Shown piece after piece: positions 35,535 to 44,019 of a stretch of DNA of 64,000 bases. The DNA is taken from the NCBI GenBank assembly GCA_003148945.1, contig QGGY01000018.1:1-64000 (forward strand), given 5' to 3'. Each line of letters begins with the position of its first letter. Positions within the stretch are counted from its first letter, which is position 1. The stretch is from Murimonas intestini (GTDB lineage: Bacteria > Bacillota > Clostridia > Lachnospirales > Lachnospiraceae). A model generated the notes under the pieces. It was not told the origin of the DNA. It was given only the letters and a program-made list of their open reading frames with translations, and did no database searches. The translations under genes were made by a program, and so were the position numbers.

Positions 35535-36899
35535 TTAGGCGGCGGATTTTATATTCCGCTTGTGCAGCCTTGACAGCAGCAGCCTGTTCAGGAGGTAGCG
35601 CAGCACAGCTATGACAGGAACGCCCAGGAACATTCCCAGGACTCCGGCCATGCTTCCGCCTATCGTGATGGCGAAGATGATCCACAGAGGCTTCACGCCT
35701 GTTGAATCACCCAGGATCTTCGGTCCCAGGATAAGTCCGTCAAACTGCTGGAGCACCAGAATGAGAACTCCGAAGATCACAGCTTTTAACGGGCTTACGA
35801 TCAGCATTATCAGGATACCGGGAACAGCTCCGATAAATGGACCGAAATAAGGAATCATGTTTGTAACCCCGACGATAACGCTGATAAGAACTGTGAACGG
35901 CAGCTGGAACAGGGTCATAAACAGAAAGCACAAAAGTCCGATTATCAGTGAGTCCACAGCCTTGCCAACGATAAAGCTGCTGAATAACCTGTTGCACTCG
36001 CTGAAGACCTCCATAGTAGTATCTATCTTTTTAACTGGTACAAATGCGTATATTATAGATCTGACGGAGTTCAGCAAAGGCTTTTTATCTGAAAGCATAT
36101 AAATTGATACGATAAGTGTGATAATGACATTCAGTATCCACTGCACGATAGAAACAGATACTGAGTATACAGCGGGCACTATATTTGAAGCGAAATCCTT
36201 CAGATAAGTGATCATATTGGGCAGGGCATTATTAATAGTATCCCGGACCACATCAATGTCCAGATCAGGGAAATGCTCCTCCAGGTTATCAAAAAAGTGA
36301 TAGATAGCGTCATATGTCTGGGGGATAGAATTCACCAGCTCAGTGATACTGTCAACGATCTGCGGGATAACACCGAACAGGGTGACGATAATAAGCCCTA
36401 AAAACAGCAGGTAGGTAGTGGCAATAGAGAGTATACGCTGTACCTTGACTGACTTTATCTTGCAGACATTCCTGAAAAACCTCATTAACTGGTTGACTGC
36501 CGGATTCAGTATAAAAGCCAGAAGTCCTCCGATAATGAAAGGCATCAGAATATTGAAGATGTTCTGAATAGTGACTATAGTCTCCTCCCACGACATGATA
36601 CATTTAATTATAAGCGTGGATAAAAAAACGACACAGAGAGCGTAGACAGATATAGTAAAATATTTGTTGTTTGCCAGGAAACGCCTGGGAAAGCCGTCAT
36701 CAGTAACTTCATGTGCATAGGAATCTGTATCCGGGGTCTCTGTGGGGGTATTATCATCTTCAGTGGAGATGCTGCTTACAGCGGTTTCTTTGGCGGCTGC
36801 AGTGGTATCACCGGCTTTCTTATGTATTTGTCCGGCCGGATTAGCCGTTCCTTTTCCGGGATTCTTTGTGTTAAAGTTTTTTTTCAACAATTTAGTCAT
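35535..36899 (-). CDS. AI-2E family transporter (PerM/YtvI-like)
   Basis: A 454-residue membrane protein with a 90-residue polar, Thr-rich N-terminus and about eight membrane segments. The family signature VGVTNMIPYFGPFIGAVPG and the final ILGDSTGVKPLWIIFAITIGGSMAGVLGMFLGVPV are clear. Family members have been linked to autoinducer-2 export, sodium/proton antiport and other effluxes, so the substrate is open. I use ATG 36899 (GGGTCAGGA upstream); an in-frame TTG or ATG extension to 36938 adds 13 residues. It ends near a bidirectional terminator. Confidence 0.87.
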   Translation of the reverse strand: MTKLLKKNFNTKNPGKGTANPAGQIHKKAGDTTAAAKETAVSSISTEDDNTPTETPDTDSYAHEVTDDGFPRRFLANNKYFTISVYALCVVFLSTLIIKCIMSWEETIVTIQNIFNILMPFIIGGLLAFILNPAVNQLMRFFRNVCKIKSVKVQRILSIATTYLLFLGLIIVTLFGVIPQIVDSITELVNSIPQTYDAIYHFFDNLEEHFPDLDIDVVRDTINNALPNMITYLKDFASNIVPAVYSVSVSIVQWILNVIITLIVSIYMLSDKKPLLNSVRSIIYAFVPVKKIDTTMEVFSECNRLFSSFIVGKAVDSLIIGLLCFLFMTLFQLPFTVLISVIVGVTNMIPYFGPFIGAVPGILIMLIVSPLKAVIFGVLILVLQQFDGLILGPKILGDSTGVKPLWIIFAITIGGSMAGVLGMFLGVPVIAVLRYLLNRLLLSRLHKRNIKSAA

Positions 36900-37114
36900 G
36901 GTCCTGACCCTTTCAGTTACATATGAAATCTGTAACAAAATCTCTTTTATTTAAATATTAGCCTGAAATGTACGCAAAACGCACTTTTGTTCTTATCCCA
37001 TTATAAAGGGTAAAGATTCAGGTTTCAAGGCGTTGTATAAAATAATTTCTTATAATTATATAAACTGGGCCAGTAAAAAAATAATAAAAAATGAAAAAAA
37101 ATTTAAAATAATGC

Positions 37115-37143
37115 TTGCAATTTAAAAAAGAATATAATATAAT
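37115..37143 (+). promoter_or_regulatory. Promoter of tRNA-Lys
   Basis: TTGCAA (37115-37120) and TATAAT (37138-37143), 17-base spacer, 41 bases before the tRNA. Confidence 0.65.
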
Positions 37144-37183
37144 AACTCTTGCGTTAAGGAAGAGCCTTAACGGAAAAGCATAA

Positions 37184-37256
37184 GCGCCTTTAGCTCAGTT
37201 GGTAGAGCAGTAGACTCTTAATCTATTTGTCCAGGGTTCGAGTCCCTGAAGGCGCA
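37184..37256 (+). tRNA. tRNA-Lys (anticodon CTT)
   Basis: A 73-base cloverleaf: acceptor GCGCCTT/AAGGCGC, D-arm GCTC/GAGC with AGTTGGTA, anticodon stem GTAGA/TCTAT with loop CTCTTAA, so the anticodon is CTT and reads AAG. T-arm CAGGG-TTCGAGT-CCCTG and discriminator A. CCA is not encoded. It stands alone between its own promoter and terminator. Confidence 0.97.
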
Positions 37257-37263
37257 TTTGAAG

Positions 37264-37304
37264 CACTGTTTTTGCGGTTTAAGCCGTGGGGACGGTGTTT
37301 TTTT
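37264..37304 (+). terminator. Terminator after tRNA-Lys
   Basis: CACTGT (37264-37269) pairs with ACGGTG (37292-37297), with CGG/CCG inside, followed by seven T residues. Confidence 0.7.
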
Positions 37305-37438
37305 GCGCGTATTCAGGTTTTTAGGGATTTTGGGAGCACGAAGTGCGGAGAAATCCGCAAAAATCAGGGGGCAAAAGGCTTTAGGATTTACTAACAAAAA
37401 GGAAATAAATAAGTAGTAGACACGCCATCCTGGGCGGC

Positions 37439-38059
37439 CTAACCGGATGGCGGATTGGGATGTAAGCTGTAGAGGATCATACCGCCCTTTTTATCATATT
37501 CTGTATCCCAAAGTTCGGAGAGGGACAGATATAGTTCTTTGCCATAGGTTATGGTCCTGACATAGAATCCGCTGCCGGAATCCTCGTAGCCGGCGACCAT
37601 GAACCAGTGCCAGACAAAATCCCTGAAAGCGCGGTTTTTATGGTTCAGGAGCAGGAAGGGGATGGGAAGGCCTGCATCTAACTGGCGGCGGACAGCTGTC
37701 TCGGCGTGCTTTACAGGAAGTTTTCCTGAAAATCCTTCCATTGATATGCAGGAAATTTCTGAATTATCCAGATAACCTCTGAATCCGCCCATGAACAGTT
37801 CCAGTGTATCGATTCCCTGGATACGGGGACGCAGATATGGTTTCATCTCCTTGCAAAAACGCAGATAATCCTTTTTATTCAGCTTTTGTACATCAAAAGG
37901 ATATAAGCCTTTTATGCCTTTGTAGAGGGACAGGTAAATGCAGGTCTCACAGGCTGCGATCGCAGCACATCCGCCTAATTTCATCATGGGGTCAAAAAAC
38001 CAGTTCTGGCATCCGCCCCGGCACTCTTCGATATTAAAGTAAGGCAGTTCTTTTTTCAT
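37439..38059 (-). CDS. Uncharacterised protein, possibly C39-like cysteine peptidase fold
   Basis: I do not recognise this 206-residue protein with certainty. An early Cys-rich part (CRGGCQNWFFDPMMKLGGCAAIAACETC) is followed by a basic middle and VWHWFMVAGYEDSGSGFYVRT. A Cys near an N-terminal helix and a later HWFMVAGY strand recall papain-like C39 or BtrH-type domains, where such a Cys and His form the active site. There is no signal peptide. It stands alone, divergent from the response regulator gene. A perfect CGCCATCC/GGATGGCG hairpin spans its stop codon. ATG preceded by GGGGGG. Confidence 0.6.
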   Translation of the reverse strand: MKKELPYFNIEECRGGCQNWFFDPMMKLGGCAAIAACETCIYLSLYKGIKGLYPFDVQKLNKKDYLRFCKEMKPYLRPRIQGIDTLELFMGGFRGYLDNSEISCISMEGFSGKLPVKHAETAVRRQLDAGLPIPFLLLNHKNRAFRDFVWHWFMVAGYEDSGSGFYVRTITYGKELYLSLSELWDTEYDKKGGMILYSLHPNPPSG

Positions 38060-38246
38060 TGTAATCCCCCCTTAGATGTGATTATCAAGTTAGTCTGCTT
38101 TCTGTGACAGATTATAACATACCTTATTATAATTAACAGCTTTATCTGTTTCATTCATAGTAAATGTGAAACACCGGTTGAAATCTCTTGTGCAGTTGGA
38201 TAGAATGAGGGGAATGAAGACAATATAAATGCAGGTGAGGTAAAAA

Positions 38247-38906
38247 ATGAAGGAAATTGCGATCATTGATGATGATGTCTATATAGGAAATATGTTAGAG
38301 GAACTTCTTCTGCGGGAGGGCTACCGTGTAACACGCGCGTACTCAGGGACAGAGGCGCTTATGCTGCTAAAGAGCAGGAGGCCGGATCTTGTGCTTCTGG
38401 ATCTGATGCTTCCGGGCCTTGGCGGGGAGGAAGTGCTTCCAAAGATACAGAATATCCCTGTCATTATCCTCAGCGCAAAAACGGATGTCCAGGACAAGGT
38501 CAGTATGCTGCTGGGAGGTGCAGCGGACTATATAACTAAGCCGTTTGAAGCAAGGGAGCTGCTGGCCCGCATCACTGTTCAGCTGAGGGGAAGGATTCAG
38601 GAAGAAGGACATCAGATCCTGTCATTTGGGGGACTGGACCTGGACACGCAGACCCATGAAGCCGGAAACGGCGAAAAGAAGGTGCGGCTGACTAAGACAG
38701 AATATGCTATCTTAAAACTGCTTATGCAGAATCCATCTCAGGTAATCACAAAATCTCAGATATTGGACAGAATAAGTGAAGATACGCCTGACTGTATGGA
38801 AAGCTCCCTGAAAGTCCACATCAGTAATCTGAGAAAAAAGCTGCGCCGGCTCGATGAAAAAGAATATATAGAATCAGTCTGGGGAATTGGTTTTAAGATG
38901 CTTTAA
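38247..38906 (+). CDS. OmpR/PhoB-type response regulator
   Basis: A 219-residue two-component regulator: receiver domain with acidic pocket D8/D9 in IIDDDVYI, phospho-acceptor Asp in LVLLDLMLPGLGG, and Lys in YITKPFEARELLARI; then a winged-helix DNA-binding domain (RLTKTEYAILKLLMQNPSQVITKSQILD and ISNLRKKLRRL). The cognate kinase is probably at 40950-41834, separated by two ABC transporter genes, the usual make-up of bacitracin/lantibiotic resistance modules. AGGTGAGG precedes ATG. A small repeat element begins right after its stop codon. Confidence 0.94.
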   Translation: MKEIAIIDDDVYIGNMLEELLLREGYRVTRAYSGTEALMLLKSRRPDLVLLDLMLPGLGGEEVLPKIQNIPVIILSAKTDVQDKVSMLLGGAADYITKPFEARELLARITVQLRGRIQEEGHQILSFGGLDLDTQTHEAGNGEKKVRLTKTEYAILKLLMQNPSQVITKSQILDRISEDTPDCMESSLKVHISNLRKKLRRLDEKEYIESVWGIGFKML

Positions 38907-39054
38907 CTATTTCTGTAACTGTTCAGTACCTTCACAGTTACATGCAGAAATCCATTTAAAATCGTTGGAAACGATGGGATTTCTGCACTCTTGAATCATG
39001 TTCTCACGTTCTGTGCAGTAAATGCACAGACCTGCTGAATAGTTAACTATTTCT
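38903..39054. repeat. MITE-like element (38915-39042) between 12-bp direct repeats
   Basis: TTAACTATTTCT occurs at 38903-38914 and again at 39043-39054. Between them lie 128 bases with three strong hairpins: GTAACTGT/ACAGTTAC (38915-38941), GCAGAAATCC/GGATTTCTGC with ATCGTT/AACGAT inside (38944-38986), and TCTGTGCA/TGCACAGA (39010-39030). The ends CTGTTCAG and CTGAATAG are imperfect inverted repeats. A related partial copy is at 21751-21798. It contains no ORF and overlaps the response regulator stop codon. Confidence 0.65.
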
Positions 39055-39144
39055 TTACCTTTTCCTTTACCGCTTTCTTGACCTTATAGGGCTATTATTA
39101 TAAATGTTATAGTTACGCCATATACAAAATAAGGAGGAAATGAT

Positions 39145-40059
39145 ATGGAATATGTTCTAAAGGCCAGCCGATTGACAAAAAAATATAAGAATTCAAAAGC
39201 TCTGGACGGTCTTACTATGCACGTTGAAAAAGGAGCCATATACGGATTCGTGGGAAAGAACGGAGCGGGAAAAACGACGCTTATCAGGATAATATGCGGG
39301 CTGCAGAGGCCTGAGGGCGGAGAATATGAGGTTTATGGGGTTAAAAATTCTGATAAAGAAATTATACAGGCACGGAGAAGGATGGGAGCAGTCATTGAGA
39401 CGCCTTCTATTTATCTGGAAATGTCAGCAGAAGAAAATATCAGAGAACAATACAGAATACTGGGGCTTCCGTCCTTTGATGGGATAAGTGAACTGCTGGA
39501 GCTTGTGGGGCTTGCGGGAACAGGGAATAAAAAGGCAAAAAATTTTTCCCTTGGTATGCGCCAGCGCCTTGGCATTGCTGTAGCCCTGGCAGGCTCACCT
39601 GACTTTCTGGTGCTGGATGAGCCGGCGAACGGTCTGGACCCTCAGGGGATTATAGAGATACGGGAGCTGATACTGAGGCTGAACAGGGAGTATCAGATAA
39701 CTGTGCTTATCTCCAGCCATATTCTGGATGAGCTTTCACGTCTGGCTACCCACTACGGCTTTATAGAAAATGGACGCATCATAAAGGAAATCAGTGCAAA
39801 AGAGCTGGAGGCGGTCTGCAGGAAATGCATGCGTGCAGAGGTGACGAGCACTGTTGTGCTGTCCCGCGTCCTGGAACGTCTTGGAATGGAGTATACAGTT
39901 GTCTCTGACACTCAGGCGGATATATATGGAAAGGTCAGCATCACAGACCTGGCGCTGGAGCTGTCCAAAGAAGGATGTGAGGTCAGGTCGGTCCATGAGC
40001 GAGATGAAAGCCTGGAGAGCTACTATGTAAGTCTGATGGGAGGTGGCAGAGATGAGTAA
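39145..40059 (+). CDS. ABC transporter ATP-binding protein (bacitracin/lantibiotic export type)
   Basis: The 304-residue ATPase has Walker A GKNGAGKTTL (residues about 37-46), signature SLGMRQRLGIA, Walker B FLVLDEPANGLDP and the H-loop ISSHILDEL, followed by a C-terminal domain typical of BcrA/LanF-like proteins. It pairs with the permease that starts within its last codons. The set protects against peptide antibiotics in related Clostridia; the actual substrate is unknown. AAGGAGG precedes ATG 39145. A possible promoter (TTGACC at 39078-39083) lies between the repeat element and this gene. Confidence 0.92.
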   Translation: MEYVLKASRLTKKYKNSKALDGLTMHVEKGAIYGFVGKNGAGKTTLIRIICGLQRPEGGEYEVYGVKNSDKEIIQARRRMGAVIETPSIYLEMSAEENIREQYRILGLPSFDGISELLELVGLAGTGNKKAKNFSLGMRQRLGIAVALAGSPDFLVLDEPANGLDPQGIIEIRELILRLNREYQITVLISSHILDELSRLATHYGFIENGRIIKEISAKELEAVCRKCMRAEVTSTVVLSRVLERLGMEYTVVSDTQADIYGKVSITDLALELSKEGCEVRSVHERDESLESYYVSLMGGGRDE

Positions 40060-40882
40060 ACTTCTGAATGCCAACTTTGCAAGGCTCAAAAAGGAGAAAG
40101 TATTCTGGATAACAGTTGTGTTTATGGTAATATATGCAGCAGGAGTGTGTATTTGGGCTTACTCAAGAGGCAGCGGCATCAAGTTTGACGGACTTTTCCT
40201 GTACGTATACGGGCTCGGCGGGCAGGCAGCTGTGCCGGGTATCGTCATGGCGGTCTTATGCAGCATGTTTATCGGCACAGAATACAGTGACGGGACAGTC
40301 AGAAATAAACTCGTAGTAGGGAGGACGCGTTTCGAGATATACGCTTCCAATTTTATTACATGCGCAGCAGCGGGTATTTTTCTGAATGTAGTCTGTACAG
40401 CAAGCATATGCGCAGTTGGGATCCCCTTATTCGGAGGATTTGCAATGCCTGCAGGAATGCTCATCCAGATCATCATCACGGGAGTGCTTATAATGGTATC
40501 GTATGCAGCGCTGTTTAATATGCTCGCCATGCTTCTGACTAACAAGACGTCATCCTCTGTGCTCAGCCTTATCCTGGCAATTGCGGTAATGTTTGCTGCC
40601 GCCTACATGATAGCAAGGCTGGCGGAGCCTGAGATCACGGATTTATACAGTCTGGTGGACGGACAGTTTACAGTGGAGACAGGGCCAAATCCATTCTATA
40701 TCGGTGGAATGGCCAGGGTTATCTGCCAGGTTTTTGTAAATCTTTTCCCGTCCGGACAGAGCCTTCAGCTTTCAAGCGAATATGCAGAGCTGAACTGGAC
40801 ACTTCCTCTATACTCTGCCGGAGTGATCATTGCTGCCAATGCAGCGGGGCTGTCTGGATTTATCAGGAAAGACCTTAAGTAA
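40052..40882 (+). CDS. ABC transporter permease (BcrB/LanEG-like)
   Basis: A 276-residue membrane protein with six predicted segments and a large first external loop, as in ABC-2-type permeases (GTEYSDGTVRNKLVVGRTR is the conserved cytosolic motif of this family). ATG 40052 overlaps the stop of the ATPase gene by 8 bases and has GGGAGGTGG upstream; a longer in-frame start at 40043 is less likely. It forms one exporter with the ATPase and is followed after 67 bases by the histidine kinase. Confidence 0.88.
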   Translation: MSKLLNANFARLKKEKVFWITVVFMVIYAAGVCIWAYSRGSGIKFDGLFLYVYGLGGQAAVPGIVMAVLCSMFIGTEYSDGTVRNKLVVGRTRFEIYASNFITCAAAGIFLNVVCTASICAVGIPLFGGFAMPAGMLIQIIITGVLIMVSYAALFNMLAMLLTNKTSSSVLSLILAIAVMFAAAYMIARLAEPEITDLYSLVDGQFTVETGPNPFYIGGMARVICQVFVNLFPSGQSLQLSSEYAELNWTLPLYSAGVIIAANAAGLSGFIRKDLK

Positions 40883-40949
40883 TACTGTAAGTTAAAAAGC
40901 AGTGCGGCATATGTCTGGCCGCGCACTGCGGCTTGTAAGGGAGGATTTT

Positions 40950-41834
40950 ATGGAGATTTACCTGGGTATACTGTGTACCGTCCTGCTGGCAGCTGTTTTT
41001 GGCCTTTTGGTCCGGCTGTATCTGATACGCAGGTCAGTGCGGGAGATAGGCGATAGTTTTGCCGACAGGCTGAAGACAGATACAAATACGCTTATCGATG
41101 TATCATGTAATGATAAGACTATAAAATACCTGGCTTCCTTAATCAATGAGCAGCTGAAAACTCTGCGCAGACAGAGCCACAGGTATATCCAGGGGGATAA
41201 TGAATTGAAGGAAGCAGTTACAAATATTTCACATGATCTGAGGACTCCGCTGACGGCTATCTGCGGTTATCTGGATATGCTTGAGGGAGAGGAAATGACT
41301 GAGAATGCCCGGAGATATCTTCTGATCATCAGAAACAGAGCTTCTGCATTAAAACAGCTGACAGAGGAATTGTTTCAGTACTCCATTATAATTTCATCAG
41401 GAGAGGAACAGGAGAAGGAGGATATCGTAGTAAATTCTCTGCTGGAGGAAAGTGTCGCAGCCTGTTATGCAGTTTTGAAGGAAAAAGGGATCATCCCCCT
41501 GATTACCATGACTGAGGAAAAGGTCAGGCGCTGCCTTAATAAAAATACAGTATCCCGGATATTTGGAAATATCATCAGCAATGCGGTAAAGTACAGCGAC
41601 GGTGACCTGAGTATTGTCCTGGATAAGGATGGGACAGTGGTATTTTCCAACAGGGCCAAAGGGCTTGACCAGATTGCAGTAGGCAGGCTGTTTGACCGTT
41701 TCTTTACAGTAGAGACGGGGCGCGGATCCACAGGACTTGGCCTGTCTATCGCCAGGTCACTGACAGAACAGGCCGGGGGAAGCATACATGCCGACTATAA
41801 GAAGGAGACGCTGTATATTACAGTTCAGCTGTAA
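40950..41834 (+). CDS. Sensor histidine kinase without extracellular sensor domain
   Basis: A 294-residue kinase with one N-terminal membrane segment (residues 4-26), a short linker, HisKA with phospho-His in ISHDLRTPLTAICGYLDML, and a HATPase_c domain with the N-box IISNAVKYSDGDL and G-box GRGSTGLGLSIARSLTEQAGG. With no sensor domain, it probably receives its signal from the neighbouring transporter, as in BceS-like systems. The response regulator is at 38247-38906. ATG 40950 has GGGAGG; the track's longer frame from 40902 lacks a site. Confidence 0.9.
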   Translation: MEIYLGILCTVLLAAVFGLLVRLYLIRRSVREIGDSFADRLKTDTNTLIDVSCNDKTIKYLASLINEQLKTLRRQSHRYIQGDNELKEAVTNISHDLRTPLTAICGYLDMLEGEEMTENARRYLLIIRNRASALKQLTEELFQYSIIISSGEEQEKEDIVVNSLLEESVAACYAVLKEKGIIPLITMTEEKVRRCLNKNTVSRIFGNIISNAVKYSDGDLSIVLDKDGTVVFSNRAKGLDQIAVGRLFDRFFTVETGRGSTGLGLSIARSLTEQAGGSIHADYKKETLYITVQL

Positions 41835-41879
41835 AAGGAATATAATGTAAATAGACTGTAGAAAGGAAAAGGGGCTAAG

Positions 41880-42542
41880 ATGACAGCAGCGAATGATATA
41901 AATCTAAGAGAAGAGAAAGCTGAAGATTACAGGAAGGTTGAGGAAGTGACAAGAGAGGCCTTCTGGAATCATTATTCTGAAGGATGTGATGAGCATTATC
42001 TTGTGCATGTCATGAGAGGATCTGCCAGTTTTGTTAAGGAATTGGCAATTGTGGCAGAGGCAGAGGGTAAGATAGTGGGGAATATCATGTATACAAGGGC
42101 AAAGATACTGGGAAATGACGGAAATGTGTATCCGGTTCTCTGTTTTGGGCCGGTTTCCGTCCTCCCGTCCTGTCAGGGGAAGGGTATCGGTACTATGTTG
42201 ATTGAACACTCCTGCAGCAAAGCGCGCAAATTAGGCTACAAGGCTGTGCTGATTTACGGGGATCCGGAATTTTACAAAAGGGCGGGTTTTGTTCCGGCCG
42301 AGAGGTTTGGAATCTGTACTCCGGATGGCATGTATGCGGCAGCTCTCCAGGCAAGAGAGCTGGTGAAAGGAGCGCTTGAAGGATGTGCGGGCAGCTTTGC
42401 CGAAGATTCTGTCTTTGAAATAGATGAAAAAGATTCCGCAGAATTTGATAAAAGCTTTCCTCACAGGGAAAAAATGTCAGGCTTGCCTTCTCAGAAGCGC
42501 TTCCGGGAGGTGGCGGCAATGAGACGTCCAAGGGAGGCATAG
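41880..42542 (+). CDS. GNAT family N-acetyltransferase
   Basis: A 220-residue acetyltransferase whose first 150 residues are a GNAT domain: INLREEKAEDYRKVEEVTREAFW at the start and the acetyl-CoA loop VLPSCQGKGIGTMLIEHSCSKARKLGYKAVLIYGDPEFYKRAGF, as in YhbS-like enzymes. The C-terminal 60 residues are extra and ungrouped. The substrate is unknown. It starts 45 bases after the kinase gene (AAAGGGG upstream) and may be cotranscribed with the resistance module; it converges on the LacI gene. Confidence 0.88.
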   Translation: MTAANDINLREEKAEDYRKVEEVTREAFWNHYSEGCDEHYLVHVMRGSASFVKELAIVAEAEGKIVGNIMYTRAKILGNDGNVYPVLCFGPVSVLPSCQGKGIGTMLIEHSCSKARKLGYKAVLIYGDPEFYKRAGFVPAERFGICTPDGMYAAALQARELVKGALEGCAGSFAEDSVFEIDEKDSAEFDKSFPHREKMSGLPSQKRFREVAAMRRPREA

Positions 42543-42553
42543 CAGTCAGCAGT

Positions 42554-43588
42554 CTACGCGGTCCCGCGTTTGATAAGGCTGACCGGGAACATGACAGACT
42601 GCGGCAGCATGGTTCTCCCGCCAGAGGCAGGTCCATGAGCGCTCCTTGAAGCTTTGGCGGTGTCTGCAGCATTTAAAGCGTCTGTGATATAATCTACTGC
42701 CGCACTGCAGATTTCCTTAACAGGCTGATGGATGGTGGTGAGGGGAGGCGTGCATAGAGCCGCAAGGTCTGTGTCATCGTATCCAATTACTTTTACATCC
42801 TCCGGCACGCGTTTTCCCTGTGCGGACAGATACTGGACAAGCTGTGCAGCCATGATATCATTGGAAGTGAATACGCCGTCAATGCCGGGATGATCATAAA
42901 AAAGCTCTTCAATCATTGCTTCATAGTGCATGGAGATAAAAGACTCTTCAGAAGCATCTATAAAAAGCGGGGATTCCATCCCTGCTTTTTCGCATGTATC
43001 CCTGAATCCCAGGAAACGCTTGTTGGCATCCATATCCAGTCCGGCGCTTCCGCTAAGATATACTAAACTTGTGCATCCACAGCCCAGGAGATGTTCAGCT
43101 GCCAGTTCTCCCCCGTGGTAATTGTCAGAACAGATAGAGGGGATGTCAGGGGATATGATTCTGTCTATAGTAACGACCGGGGCATCAAAGCTGAGATAAT
43201 CCCGGAGGTTCTGGGTATGGCTGGCGATAATGACTCCCGCTACTTTGTTCGCCTTGAGCATTCCGAAATATTCCAGTTCTTTTTCAAGCTGCAGGTTGGA
43301 TACACAGAGCAGCAGCTTGTAGCCGTTTGCCACCACAGCCTGTTCCGTGTACTCTATCACCTGGGAAAAAAAGAAATTTTTAGCAGAGGGAACGATCAGG
43401 CCTATAAAATTGCTTCTTTTTTTAGTCAGGGACTGCGCAAGTTCATTTGGCTGGTAATCCAGTTCCTTCATGGCATCCATGATCTTTTTTCGTGTCTTTT
43501 CGCTTATGTTCACGCGGTTATTCAGCATTCTGGAGACCGTTGTCACAGTCACGCCTGCTTTCTGCGCCACATCTTTTAAAGTTGCCAT
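42554..43588 (-). CDS. LacI family regulator, divergent from sucrose phosphorylase
   Basis: A 344-residue LacI-type repressor: helix-turn-helix ATLKDVAQKAGVTVTTVSRMLNNR, hinge helix YQPNELAQSLTKKR and a periplasmic-binding-protein-like sensor domain (IGLIVPSAKNFFFSQVIEY and TIHQPVKEICSAAVDYI). Divergent from sucrose phosphorylase, it is the natural candidate for binding the palindrome at 43925-43948. The likely inducer is sucrose or a derived sugar phosphate; this is inference. Its upstream DNA contains a repeat element (43631-43866). ATG start. Confidence 0.88.
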   Translation of the reverse strand: MATLKDVAQKAGVTVTTVSRMLNNRVNISEKTRKKIMDAMKELDYQPNELAQSLTKKRSNFIGLIVPSAKNFFFSQVIEYTEQAVVANGYKLLLCVSNLQLEKELEYFGMLKANKVAGVIIASHTQNLRDYLSFDAPVVTIDRIISPDIPSICSDNYHGGELAAEHLLGCGCTSLVYLSGSAGLDMDANKRFLGFRDTCEKAGMESPLFIDASEESFISMHYEAMIEELFYDHPGIDGVFTSNDIMAAQLVQYLSAQGKRVPEDVKVIGYDDTDLAALCTPPLTTIHQPVKEICSAAVDYITDALNAADTAKASRSAHGPASGGRTMLPQSVMFPVSLIKRGTA

Positions 43589-43630
43589 TAATATTTAAAT
43601 CCCCCTTGCCATGTGCATAGTAATAGTAAA

Positions 43631-43866
43631 GTTACTGTTCACTCCGGCCAGTAACATATTAAATTCTATTGTATGCGAAATGCTGGAAATGTCAATGATT
43701 CTTGGAAAAGAGTGCTTTGTGTGGTAACAGTTCAGCCTTCCACTGTTCCGCGAGGTGTTTTCGTGCGTATTTGCACGAAAATCCCGAGAGCTGCAGCGCG
43801 AAACGGCGGTTTTTGCCGTTTCTGTGCAACGCGGAGCGTGTTACTGTTCACGGAGTGAACAGTAAC
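43631..43866. repeat. Palindromic repeat cluster between the LacI and sucrose phosphorylase genes
   Basis: GTTACTGTTCAC occurs at 43631-43642 and 43840-43851, with its exact reverse complement GTGAACAGTAAC at 43855-43866, so the outer ends form a perfect 12-base terminal inverted repeat. A diverged copy, GGTAACAGTTCAGCC, begins at 43723. In between are two more perfect hairpins, TTTTCGTGC/GCACGAAAA (43758-43781) and AAACGGC/GCCGTTT (43801-43821). No ORF is supported. It belongs to the same family as 3028-3054, 17703-17727 and 38915-38941. Confidence 0.65.
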
Positions 43867-43924
43867 CTTTGTGCATAATGCATAAGAAAACAGTTAAAAG
43901 TTTGGAAGCAAAACAGGTAAAAAC

Positions 43925-43948
43925 AAAATGTCAACCGATTGACATTTT
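43925..43948. promoter_or_regulatory. LacI-family operator overlapping the gtfA -35 element
   Basis: A 24-base palindrome with a central CG has arms AAAATGTCAACC and GATTGACATTTT, one mismatch per pair of arms. Its right half contains the -35 TTGACA (43939-43944), so repressor binding would block polymerase. Confidence 0.75.
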
Positions 43949-43966
43949 GCAAAAACCTATTATAAT
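43939..43966 (+). promoter_or_regulatory. Promoter of sucrose phosphorylase
   Basis: TTGACA (43939-43944) and TATAAT (43961-43966), both perfect, with a 16-base spacer. Confidence 0.8.
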
Positions 43967-44019
43967 AAAGCTATACAGTAGCAGCGGCAGGAAGCCAAAA
44001 TGATAAAGGAGAATCCAAA

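Noticed and set aside
36900-36938. Longer N-terminus for the AI-2E family transporter
   Set aside because: The extra 13 residues have no ribosome site and are not needed for the domain.
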